A stretch of DNA of 11,030 bases from Setomelanomma holmii (taxonomy: Eukaryota > Ascomycota > Dothideomycetes > Pleosporales > Phaeosphaeriaceae). The stretch is taken from contig ML978460.1 in NCBI GenBank assembly GCA_010015745.1, positions 1 to 11,030 of the forward strand, read 5' to 3'. Position numbers and translations under genes: made by a program. The notes beneath the pieces were generated by a model. That model was given only the letters and a program-made list of their open reading frames with translations, was not told the DNA's origin and did not search any database. Below, in pieces: positions 1 to 6,651 of this stretch (the stretch's first letter is position 1; each line of letters begins with the position of its first letter).

Positions 1-170
1 CTAAGGTGATGCGTAATTCTGTAGTATCAGCAAGTTAATAATATATAAGATACATTAAACACCTCAGCAGCGCGTTGGAGGCTTCGAAATTAGCGTGTAG
101 TATAGGCAGAAAGGGCAAGCTAGGTTCTGCCTTCTCTGTTAGATAATTGCGCGTACTGTTGTTAAGGCAT
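1..170 (-). pseudogene. N-terminal fragment of pogo/Fot1-like transposase (RIP-degraded)
   Basis: The start codon is at 170-168 on the minus strand and 56 codons lie inside the window. The peptide contains QLALSAYTTR, then RSLQRAAEVFNV, which aligns with the first helix-turn-helix (Psq/CENP-B type) of the other transposases in the window, for example LTKRRAAETFNV in element 2. The frame is broken by stops at codons 3 (TAA), 17 (TAG), 27 (TAA) and 48 (TGA). The first three fall where relatives have, or could have, Gln, as expected from CpA to TpA changes. The HTH would bind the element's own ends. The fragment is non-functional as written, and the catalytic part is outside the window. Confidence 0.75.
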
Positions 171-250
171 GTCGCGTTGATGAGGGAGTGGGTGGTCTTG
201 GCAGAAACTGACCCACTCGATGGGTTGACCCACTCGATGGTAGAGTACGT
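1..250 (-). mobile_element. G-left: 5' end of a Fot1/pogo-type transposon, continuing out of the window
   Basis: This is the 5' terminus of a TA-inserting pogo element lying on the minus strand. Read on that strand it begins ACGTACTCTACCATCGAG directly after a TA (251-252), the same ACGT start and TA flank seen in the other pogo elements here. Two 17-bp subterminal repeat units follow, then a leader and the transposase start at 170. The element runs off the left edge, so its DDE domain and 3' end are not visible. It is identical to G-right (10775 onward) over the visible length. Confidence 0.8.
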
Positions 251-252
251 TA

Positions 253-545
253 TACTTATTCTTAATTCTTATCTAGTAGCTCTTTAGTACATATGGAATC
301 TTAGAATCTAACTTTATCTATAGATTATTATTCTTAATCTTTCTAGAGATATTCTCTTTAGTTAGAAGTGCCTATTATTTATCTAGTTATCTGCGTAGAA
401 AATTAGATAGATTCTATAAGATGTAGTAGAATAGCTTTAGTAATTACTTTCTTAGACGTCTTAAGATTACTTAGCTAGCGTAAGTTACAGCGTAATCTTT
501 ATAGCTAATACGTCTTATATACTATTAATCTCTACGTATTAAGCG
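253..545. other. AT-rich, RIP-like sequence without a recognised gene
   Basis: This stretch separates G-left from the 5' end of E/D. It is rich in TA dinucleotides and poor in CpA, like the neighbouring degraded elements. The minus strand can be read as a peptide if many stops are tolerated, but nothing matches a family I know. It is probably old repeat or intergenic sequence. It would originally have been joined to 5886 onward, on the other side of the E/D insertion. Confidence 0.5.
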
Positions 546-610
546 TAACGTGTTCTAATATTACGTAAGTTAGTTTCTGCTAGGAGTAGCTACTCTCTTA
601 TTAACACTAA

Positions 611-1144
611 ATGTTCTAACAACAAAACGCGCAATTATCTAATAGAGAGAGTGGAATTTAGCTTACTCTCTCTGCGTATACTATCTCTTAATTTCAAAGT
701 CTTTAACGCGTTACTAAGGCGTTTAACGTACTTTATTTAATAGTAACTCGCTAATGTAATAGAATTACGCCTCTCTTAGAGGCTTGCAACACTTAACATA
801 AGGTTATTGCAACTAAAGAGTAGACAATCCTTTAGTATATTATTAACCTTGATTCGCGAGACTTCGCGTTCTAGCTATGCAAGGTAGTAGATATAGCTAA
901 TAAATTACTATATGTGTGTAGAGAAGAGTCTGTAGAGAAGCACTAGTCTAAGCGCTTCGTAACGCGCTTAGCTAAGCTTAAGATAGCGTTTAATTAAGTA
1001 AAGAATAGATCGATAATATTATACGAAGATCTAGAAGTAATTAGCGCGTAGTTTAAGCTAGTTGCAGATACTAAAGCTAAGTACAGTATCTACAACAATA
1101 ATAATATATATAACTTTAACAAGACTAGCTCCTAGATAAGTGTA
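611..1144 (+). pseudogene. E: N-terminal half of pogo/Fot1-like transposase, RIP-degraded
   Basis: From ATG 611 the frame gives QNAQLSN, then FNV in the first HTH, then YIINLDSRDFAF and DIANKLL in the CENP-B-like second HTH, and KAKYSIYNNNNIYNFN leading into the DDE domain. The order is the same as in element 2. It contains many in-frame TAG/TAA codons. The first catalytic Asp is Asn (codon 1118-1120, AAC instead of GAC; residue 170). Homology ends at about 1144, where the sequence switches abruptly to the 3' end of the oppositely oriented element C. The protein is dead. Its 5' leader (about 571-613) aligns with the leader of G-right through C-to-T differences. Confidence 0.8.
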
Positions 1145-2445
1145 AACCTATCGAGCTGCCTAAAAAGTCTTAGCACGACTAACCTACGTTACGCATCTTT
1201 ATTTTCGCTGCTATCAAATAAGAAGCTAGCGTATGTTGTGCTCGTATTAGATTTAGAAGATACCTCTGTATTCTTTCTGCACATTCGCGCGTTGTGCCTA
1301 GTTGCGCTACAGTTTCTACAGCGCCGTAGAGCTAGTTAGACTTTTTCTTAATTACTACTACCACGTGCCTTCTTTAATTGCTGAGGCGCTGCTGCAGTTC
1401 TATACTCTATAGTACTACCTTACTGTATCTGCTTTCTTTTGCGCGATTTTCGCTTTGTTATTACTATTAATTGCTCACGCAGCTTATTAATCTTAGCAGA
1501 GAGAAGAGCGTTCTAGTGCAGTATTAATTTAGCGCTCTTCATAAGCTAAGAGAAGCCTTCCTACGTAGTAACAGGTAACTAAGTAAAAGACTTACGTGCA
1601 AGCTTAGATTAAGATCTAAATTCATAGGTATTGCTTAGAGTCTTTAACTGCTACGGTGTCTCCTGTAGTAGAGGTTCTAGCGGGGTACGCAGCCATACTT
1701 CAAGGCAATCTAACACTACTTGCGCGTTAATAGAGACTAGCTCTGCTGCTTCAAAGGCCTTTCAACAGTTCTCCTTAGTAAACACGTTGAAAAACCCGTC
1801 TTTAAAGGCTAGAAGAAAGCCTTTCTTGTTAATGTAGAAGACGCGTTAGCGTGCTAAGTCTCGAACGCGTTACAAGTACTTGCGCTTTAATAGCGAGAAG
1901 CAGACTATATTAAGAGGCTAGAGAATGTGCGATAAGTGAGGTAGCATGCAGAGAGTAAGAATCTTGTGTTTAAGGCAGTAGTTCTTGAAACTCTAGTTAA
2001 GATAGCTCTTATAGCTATTTAAGATAAGTAGTCTATATCTCTCTACTTAACGCGCCTTTGTATACGTGTTAAAGTGCTTTAACTATTTAAGACTAAGTGC
2101 GTTATTAGTCTAGCTATTCTTAGAGACTACGAGCTTCTAATTATGTAGTATATCTACTTTCTTATACCACGCAGAAATATAGACGCACTCTTTGTAGATA
2201 ATAAATAGTACCTAGTAGCGCAGATACTCTAGATAACTATAATCTACTCGCAATTACCTAGCTAGATAAGATTAGGTTGAGCGCGTCTCTCTGACAACCT
2301 TCATTAGGCTAATAACGCCCATCTAGAAGCTAGTCTCGTTAAAGTTGTGCACGTCGTTGTTGTAAACGCCGTACTTAGCTTTAGTGTCTGCAACAAGCTT
2401 AAACTACGCGCCTAGAACCTCTAGGTCTTTCTATAGTATTCTCTA

Positions 2446-2642
2446 TGTCGGATCATAGATGTCGTCGACATGTCAGTCACACGATCAGGCGCACTGATCG
2501 CAGCACTGCGCCTGAGCAGCGCTCAGACCAGACCCCTGAGCCTGCCTCTTCCATAGTCCTCTCCTAACAACAACAATCGAACAGAATGCATTCCTAGTTA
2601 CAGTTATTTCCTTTCAGCACTAGTGCTATAGCCCTCCCAACA
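2446..2642. mobile_element. Solo LTR, 197 bp, inserted in the transposase of element C
   Basis: The segment begins TGTCGGATCATAG and ends CCCTCCCAACA, the TG...CA boundary form of LTRs. It is flanked by a perfect 5-bp duplication CTCTA (2441-2445 and 2643-2647). Deleting it with one CTCTA restores an uninterrupted codon register of the transposase (KNR, stop, RIL, stop, KDLEVLGA), which proves it is an insertion. Its base composition is unlike its surroundings: CpA is frequent and it is more GC-rich, so it arrived after most of the RIP or escaped it. No internal retroelement sequence is present, consistent with LTR-LTR recombination. Copia or gypsy type cannot be decided from the LTR alone. 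Confidence 0.9.
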
Positions 2643-2956
2643 CTCTACCTATTCTTTACTTAATTTAAGGCTATCTTAAGCTTACCTGAACGCGTAACGA
2701 AGCGCTTAGCCTAGTGCTTACCTACAGGCTCTTCTCTACGCATACCTAGCAGTTTATTAGCTATATTTGCTACTTCGCACAACTAGAGCGCGAATTCTCG
2801 CGAGTTAAGGTTAAGAATATACTAGATAATTGTTTGCTCTTTAGTGCGCGTAAGCTTAAGGCGGTTTGAGATAGTCTTAGCGCGGAAAGGCACTCCTCCA
2901 GCGCGTTAATTAAGAGTTCGGCGTTTAACGTTGAAAGCCTTAGCAGCAGCTTAGTA

Positions 2957-3004
2957 GCTTCGGAATTAGCTAGCTTAGAGGCTTCGGAATTAGCTAGCTT
3001 AGAG
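2957..3004. repeat. Two tandem 24-bp units inside the HTH-coding part of element C
   Basis: The unit GCTTCGGAATTAGCTAGCTT+AGAG occurs twice without a mismatch (2957-2980 and 2981-3004), with a partial further copy of AGCTTAGAGAG beyond. Being a multiple of three, it adds eight codons and keeps the transposase in frame. It duplicates the peptide between the N-terminal tail and the first helix of the HTH. The two copies carry the same stop codons, so the duplication is younger than those mutations. Confidence 0.9.
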
Positions 3005-3106
3005 AGCTTAGAGAGCAAGCTAAAGTCTCTTTTTATGTTTAAGTAATATCGCGTTAGGAAGTTAAGGCAAAAAGAATATAGAGTAGATAGTAGAGGCTTA
3101 GCATGT

Positions 3107-3140
3107 TTTAGGCAGCTTAGTAGGTTAGGCAGCCTAATAG
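3107..3140. repeat. Two 17-bp subterminal repeat units, 5' end of element C
   Basis: Units TTTAGGCAGCTTAGTAG (3107-3123) and GTTAGGCAGCCTAATAG (3124-3140) lie ten bases inside the element terminus (3150). The spacing and the 17-bp period match those of elements 2, D and G although the unit sequences differ. They are probable transposase binding sites. Confidence 0.75.
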
Positions 3141-3152
3141 TAGAATACGTTA

Positions 3153-3410
3153 CTTAGCGTAGTCGATTTTTTACTATTAAAGCGTAAGTACTCTTAGCGC
3201 GTTAGAGACTTCGTACGCTAACGCGTATTCTATATTAACAAAAAAAGCTTTCTTCTAGCCTTCAAAGACGCGTTTTTAAACGTATTTACAGAAGAGAACT
3301 ATTAAAAGGCCTTTAAGATAGTAGAGCTAGTCTCTATTAACGCGTAGGTAGTACTAGATGACTTTAAAGTATAGCTACGTGCTCTACTGAAACCTCTTCT
3401 TCTAGAGATA
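3153..3410 (+). pseudogene. D, part 1: transposase C-terminal region, start of fragment to the element 2 insertion
   Basis: Translation from 3153 begins LSVVDFLLLKRKYS, which aligns with PLDVGCFSPLKRAYS of element 2, with Ser (AGC) where the third catalytic Asp should be. It continues with FLLAFKDAFLNVFTEEN, matching the FLPAFKAAF segment, and INA-stop-VVLDDFKV. It carries many RIP-type stops. It closely resembles the corresponding part of element C, read on the other strand at about 1914-1660. The frame is cut at 3408-3410 by element 2 and resumes at 5282. Confidence 0.8.
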
Positions 3411-3452
3411 ACGTAGTTGACAAGCGAGCGGGCCAGACAAGCGAGCGGGCTA
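3411..3452 (+). repeat. 5' terminal inverted repeat and two 17-bp subterminal units of element 2
   Basis: The terminal ACGTAGTT is followed by GACAAGCGAGCGGGCCA (3419-3435) and GACAAGCGAGCGGGCTA (3436-3452). The outer 20 bp are the exact inverse of the right end. The tandem units are likely transposase recognition sites for the N-terminal HTH domains. Confidence 0.88.
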
Positions 3453-3491
3453 CCCCACCAACTCTACGCACTATCTTAACTCTTAACTATT

Positions 3492-5141
3492 ATGGCTCCA
3501 CCACATCAAGCCTACCAATCTTCTTCTGAAGCTGATATACAGCTTGCAATATTAGCTATCAAATCAAAACAGATTCTGACCAAGAGACGTGCTGCAGAGA
3601 CATTCAATGTCGCTCAAACAACGCTCCAGAGACGACGCGCTGGGAAGCCTACCCGACGCGATTGCCAGCCCAACTCAAGGAAGCTCACCCAGCTAGAAGA
3701 GGAGGTGATTGTCAAATATATACTCGACCTAGATCAACGTGGATTTGCGCCTACGTACGCGGCTATACGTGATATGGCTGATAAGCTGCTGGCGCGGCGC
3801 AGCGCAGGTTGCGTTGGCGTCCACTGGCCGCGCAACTTTGTTAAGCATACAGACAGTCTTAAGACGCGATGGAATCGAGCGTGCGATAGACAGAGAGCTC
3901 TATGCGAGGATCCTGTACTAATTAGGAGCTGGTTTGAGCGTGTGGAGCATACAAAGGCCAAGTACGGTATCTGCAACAAGGACGTCTACAACTTCGACAA
4001 GGCTGGCTTTATGATGGGCAAGATCACGACTCAGCTCGTCGTTACAGGGTCAGAGAGGAGAGGCAGCCCAAAGGCTATCCAGCCTGGCGACCGTGAGTGG
4101 ACGACAGTGATCGCTGCGATTAACGCTGCTGGCTAGACAATCCCACCCTTCCTCATCTTTGCTGGCCAGTATCACTTGTCTGCCTGGTATGAGGAGGCAG
4201 AGATCCCACGCGACTGGGTGATCGCAGTTAGCGACAACGGCTGGACGAACAATGAGCTTGGTGTAGAGTGGCTGAAGCACTTTATTAAGCATACAGAGGG
4301 GAAGGTAGTTAGGGCACGCCGGTTGCTTATCCTTGATGGCTATGAGAGCCACCACTCTCTTAAGTTTGAGGAGCTCTGCAAGGATAATAATATCTACACG
4401 CTCTGCATGCCGCCTCACTCATCCCACCTGCTGCAGCCTCTTGACGTTGGCTGCTTCTCGCCGTTAAAGCGCGCCTACAGCTGTGAGATTGAGGCTCTCA
4501 TCCGCCACCACATTAACCACATCATGAAGCTGGAATTTCTGCCAGCCTTTAAGGCAGCCTTTGAGCGATCGTTTACGTCAGCGAACATCTGCTTAGCCTT
4601 TCGAGGCGCAGGCCTTGTTACTTTCTAGCCAGACGTTGTTCTATCAGAGCTGGATGTGCAGCTTCGTACGCCTTCACCAGCCGCTCTGCCAGAGGCCATC
4701 TGGGAGGCTCGTACGCCGACCAACGTACGTGAGCTTGAGGCTCACTCAACGTTAATACATGATCGCGTGCGGCGGCACAAGAGCTCGTCGCCAGCCTCAA
4801 TTATTGAGGCAATTGGCCAGCTCAAGAAAGGAGCAGAGGTGATGATGCTCTCAGCTGAGCTAATGCGTGATCAGATTAGCAGCCTTGAGAGAGCTAACGA
4901 GGCAGCAACAAAGCGTAGACAGCGCAAAAAGAAGCGAATACAGAAGCAGGAGGTCTTAACAAAGGGGGAGAGAGAGGACATACTTGCCCAGAAGGAGGCT
5001 AGCCAGCAGAGAGAGCGTGAACAGCGTCAGAGTGAAGGGCAATCAGGCCTCAGCCGCCAGGCTCTAGCGCGCTGTAAGAGGTGCAGAGAGACTGGGCATA
5101 ACTCACATACGTGTAAAAAAGATACTATAGATACTGCTTAA
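3492..5141 (+). pseudogene. Element 2 transposase (pogo/Fot1 DDE family), one frame with two internal TAG codons
   Basis: ATG 3492 has a good context (A at -3, G at +4). The frame runs 549 codons to TAA 5139-5141, broken only by TAG at codons 215 (4134-4136) and 379 (4626-4628). Both are at positions where CAG-to-TAG is the simplest explanation. Domains: first HTH (residues about 13-60, TKRRAAETFNVAQTTLQRRR); CENP-B-like HTH (about 65-130); DDE domain with D169 (NFDKAGF), D282 (LILDGYESHHS) and D318 (LLQPLDVGCF), that is DD35D; a helical segment near 435-473; a basic, nuclear-localisation-like KRRQRKKKR (474-482); and zinc knuckle C528-X2-C531-X4-H536-X4-C541. All catalytic residues are present. 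The enzyme would cut the element's own termini and insert it at TA in the nucleus. Readthrough of TAG is possible in principle but nothing supports it. Confidence 0.92.
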
Positions 5142-5220
5142 TCTACTGTTTCAATATCTATAGATTATCTCATGATATGGTGGAGTTGCACGCCTGTAGA
5201 GGTGCGCAGAGTTGGCAGGG

Positions 5221-5279
5221 TGGCCCGCTCGTTTGTCTGGCCCGCTCGTTTGTCTGGCTCGCTCGCTTGTCAACTACGT
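5221..5279 (-). repeat. 3' terminal inverted repeat and three 17-bp subterminal units of element 2
   Basis: Units TGGCCCGCTCGTTTGTC (5221-5237 and 5238-5254, identical) and TGGCTCGCTCGCTTGTC (5255-5271) are followed by AACTACGT to the terminus. The outermost unit is the one that matches the 5' end best. The 3' end has one unit more than the 5' end. Confidence 0.88.
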
Positions 5280-5781
5280 TACTGTAGTAGTTAAAGACAC
5301 TAAGTAATACACATAAGTTTAGATCTTAATCTAAGCTTATACGCGAGTTCTTTACTTAGTTACTAGTTACTGCGTAGACTAGATTCTCTTAGCTTGTAAA
5401 AGGCGCTAAACTTATACTGCACTAAAACACTCTACTTATTGTACGCAACTACGAGCTTAAAGAGTAATTAGTAGTAGTAACTAAGTAAAAATTGCGCAAA
5501 AGAAAGCAGATCTAGTAAGGTAGTACTATATATAGAGTAAAGAACTGTAGTAGCGTAGGTAGCTACTAAAAGCGTTTGCAGCGCCTTAGCGATCGAAGAA
5601 GGCCTGTAGTAGTAGTAATTAAGAAACAGCCTAACTAGCTCTATAGCGCCATAAGAACTGCAGCGCAACTAGGTACAACGCGCAAACGTATAAGAAGAAT
5701 ATAGAGATATCTTCTAAATCTAATGCAAGCACAACGTATGTAGGCTTCTTGTTTAATAGCAATAACATTAAAGACGCGTAA
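5280..5781 (+). pseudogene. D, part 2: transposase C-terminal region after the element 2 insertion
   Basis: After 5281 the frame continues with LKTLSNTHKFRS, stop, SKL, then QLVKGAKLILH if the preceding stop is counted as Gln, and basic KLRKRKQI. Each segment aligns with the C-terminal part of element C. A net frameshift and about 30 extra bases near 5525-5580 separate this from the final segment. That segment should be the zinc knuckle but reads HKNCSATRYNAQTY, so three of the four metal ligands are lost. It then runs through TTYVGFLF to a TAA at 5779-5781. The stop matches that of element C (DA, stop). Confidence 0.78.
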
Positions 5782-5808
5782 TATAAGTTAGTAGTACTAA
5801 GCTTTTCT

Positions 5809-5875
5809 AACCTACGCAATAGATTAACCTACGCAATAGATTAACCTACGTAATAGATTAACCTACGCAATAGTA
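5809..5875. repeat. Four 17-bp subterminal units at the 3' end of E/D
   Basis: AACCTACGCAATAGATT occurs at 5809-5825 and 5826-5842, with one change at 5843-5859 (ACGTAAT), and as a truncated fourth unit from 5860. The array ends eight bases or so before the inferred terminus at 5883. The same 17-bp period occurs in elements C, G and 2. It is not a CRISPR: there are no unique spacers. Confidence 0.88.
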
Positions 5876-5885
5876 GCATATCTTA

Positions 5886-6164
5886 TACTATGATAATATA
5901 TTATAAGTAATAGTAGCTTCTATAGAAGCTTAGAGTTAGAGAGAGAAAGAGATATTAAAGTAAATAATCTAAATAATTAGCGTATAAAACTACGTAAAGA
6001 GAATTAACTGTATAATCTTATAGTACTAGACTTATAACTATAGTTATAAATTAAGCTTGGAGAGAGAAGAGAATTAAATTAATTACTCTATAAGAAACTT
6101 AAGCTAAGAAGCTTAGACTATGTACTTAATAACTTAGAGCTTTAATAATCTAATCTAAGTAGAG
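5886..6164. other. AT-rich, purine-rich plus-strand sequence, unassigned
   Basis: This is the right flank of E/D. The plus strand is rich in A and G (GAGTTAGAGAGAGAAAGAGA near 5932-5951). If stop codons are tolerated, one plus frame from about 5932 reads like a Leu/Glu/Arg/Lys-rich coiled coil through to about 6258. That composition follows from the purine bias, so I do not call a gene. The right end grades into sequence that resembles, imperfectly, the region just left of 8899. It may therefore be the outer part of the retroelement's LTR. Confidence 0.4.
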
Positions 6165-6198
6165 AATGAAGCATGCTGACCAAGAGGCTAATGCTAAG
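6165..6198. repeat. 34-bp direct repeat, copy A
   Basis: Matches 8899-8932 with two differences (A/C... positions T-for-G in GCATGC versus GCAGGC, and T-for-C in GCTAAG versus GCCAAG). Weaker similarity continues to the left, to roughly 6140. The last few bases may match by chance because element F begins at 8927 in the other copy. Confidence 0.85.
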
Positions 6199-6651
6199 TA
6201 ATAATTAGAATGAATTAACTAAGGAGCTCTCTGTAGAGAGAAGAAGATTTTGTATCTTCTAGTGCACAGTCTTGCCTGTTCCAGGGTAGCTCCGAAAGTT
6301 GGCGGAGTACTCCAGGTGTTCTCCGAGGCTTCCCAGCCGAGGCTTTCTCCCAGGCCCAGCCTGTCACATTACCCCCCTCCTCCTCAAGCTTCAGTTCCTC
6401 GTACGTTCCTAATTACCTTGTGCGCTGCTGCCTGGCCTTGTTCTCTTACCTGACGCGCTGAGTAGGGTCTCGCGCGTCTCAGAGTTCTACCACCTGGCCT
6501 AATGGCCTTCCAGGTGATCTCACTTAGCCCCTCCAACGCGTTAGCGCGCTCACTGAAATAAGTGGTCTGCGCTCAGCTCCGCTACCTTTCCTTCTCCAGC
6601 TTCAGCCTTGCACATTAGACCTGATCAAGCACTAACTCTTGTAGCCTTACC
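6199..6651. other. Non-coding interval upstream of the plus-strand gene; contains the candidate LTR start
   Basis: It holds the purine tract and TGTGACAG described separately, and a C/T-rich leader just before ATG 6652. A plus-strand open stretch at 6250-6453 is in the same frame as the gene at 6652. It is separated from it by several stops (for example near 6452, 6562 and 6617) and has a low-complexity Pro/Ser composition, so I leave it out as a gene. It could be an upstream exon or simply 5' untranslated or LTR sequence. Confidence 0.45.
6371..6385 (-). promoter_or_regulatory. Candidate polypurine tract next to a possible 3' LTR start
   Basis: The minus strand reads GAGGAGGAGGGGGGT, then AA, then TGTGACAGG from 6368. 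A purine run directly before a TG-starting sequence, downstream of gag, is the expected arrangement for plus-strand DNA priming in LTR retroelements. No second, intact LTR is available to prove the boundary. Confidence 0.5.

Larger units (their letters stand above)
1..252. repeat. Left arm of a 252-bp perfect inverted repeat
   Basis: Bases 1-252 are the exact reverse complement of 10773-11024; I compared the arms row by row and found no mismatch. Identity stops at 253, just inside the TA target site of G-left. The arm consists of the 5' end of a pogo element plus its TA, and it probably continues beyond the left edge of the window. Confidence 0.95.
1189..3070 (-). pseudogene. C: full-length pogo/Fot1-like transposase frame destroyed by RIP and a solo LTR
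   Basis: Removing the solo LTR plus one target duplication (202 bp) leaves 1680 bp, exactly 560 codons in one frame from 3070 to the stop at 1191-1189. There are no frameshifts, but there are three to four dozen TAG/TAA/TGA codons, nearly all at Gln positions. Domains in order: HTH around AFNVKRRTLN; second HTH around YILNLNSREFAL; DDE domain; LCMLPHLSHIL before the third acidic site; basic KRKSRKRKQ stretch; zinc knuckle CRNCSATRHNARMC (CX2CX4HX4C); and a tail with DSSENKDA. All three catalytic Asp positions read Asn (codons 177, 284 and 320). The initiator position aligned to G reads TTG. The C-terminal third looks less mutated than the N-terminal half. Confidence 0.85.
1145..3150 (-). mobile_element. 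C: minus-strand Fot1/pogo element inserted in E/D, 3' end clipped
   Basis: The 5' end is at 3150 on the minus strand and reads ACGTATTCTACTATTAGG, flanked by TA at 3151-3152. It has two 17-bp subterminal units (3107-3140), a transposase frame (3070-1189) and a 3' subterminal segment that stops at about 1145. The last 24 or so bases of the 3' terminal repeat are absent and E sequence begins immediately. A solo LTR (2446-2642) lies inside the transposase. Apart from the LTR and its 5-bp duplication the element is about 1.8 kb, normal for the family. The missing terminus means it can no longer be mobilised. Confidence 0.82.
3411..5279 (+). mobile_element. Element 2: nearly intact Fot1/pogo transposon, 1869 bp
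   Basis: It starts ACGTAGTTGACAAGCGAGCG at 3411 and ends with the inverted form CGCTCGCTTGTCAACTACGT at 5279, flanked by TA at 3409-3410 and 5280-5281. Excising it with one TA rejoins the reading frame of D. Two 17-bp subterminal units lie at the 5' end and three at the 3' end. It has one transposase frame (3492-5141). Size, TA target and layout match the Fot1 class of fungi. CpA is common here (four in 4201-4260, against one TpA), unlike the host element. It is therefore the youngest DNA transposon in the window and only lightly mutated. Confidence 0.93.
548..5883 (+). mobile_element. E/D: old Fot1/pogo element split by two later insertions
   Basis: The 5' terminus ACGTGTTCTAATATTACG starts at 548 after TA (546-547). 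The 3' terminus ends at 5883 before TA (5884-5885), and its reverse complement AGATATGCTACTATTGCG is a degraded version of the same end. The transposase N-terminal half lies at 611-1144 and the C-terminal part at 3153-3410 plus 5280-5781. Element C (1145-3150) occupies the middle, and element 2 (3411-5279) interrupts the C-terminal part. About 140 codons between the first catalytic Asp and the third are missing. Treating E and D as one element is an inference from matching orientation, complementary protein halves and TA on both sides; they could be two fragments. Confidence 0.65.

Noticed and set aside
1631..1837. Plus-strand open frame of 68 codons
   Set aside because: Antisense to the C-terminal part of the element C transposase.
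2441..2647. LTR insertion read as an intron of the transposase
   Set aside because: It has no GT...AG boundaries, and it is bounded by a 5-bp duplication and TG...CA ends, as expected of an LTR.
2770..3018. Minus-strand open frame of 82 codons with repeated LANSEA
   Set aside because: It is out of register with the transposase of element C, whose frame covers the same bases with clear HTH homology. The repeat in the peptide is only the 24-bp DNA duplication.
4050..4800. Minus-strand open frames inside element 2
   Set aside because: Antisense shadows of the transposase coding strand.
5809..5875. Regular short repeats resembling a CRISPR array
   Set aside because: Units are directly abutting without unique spacers and lie at a transposon end; this is a subterminal repeat array in a eukaryotic context.
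5932..6258. Possible coiled-coil protein in a plus frame if TAG/TAA are read as Gln
   Set aside because: A purine-rich AT-rich strand gives Leu/Glu/Lys/Arg/Asn-rich peptides by composition, and allowing every stop removes any test of openness. No family match.
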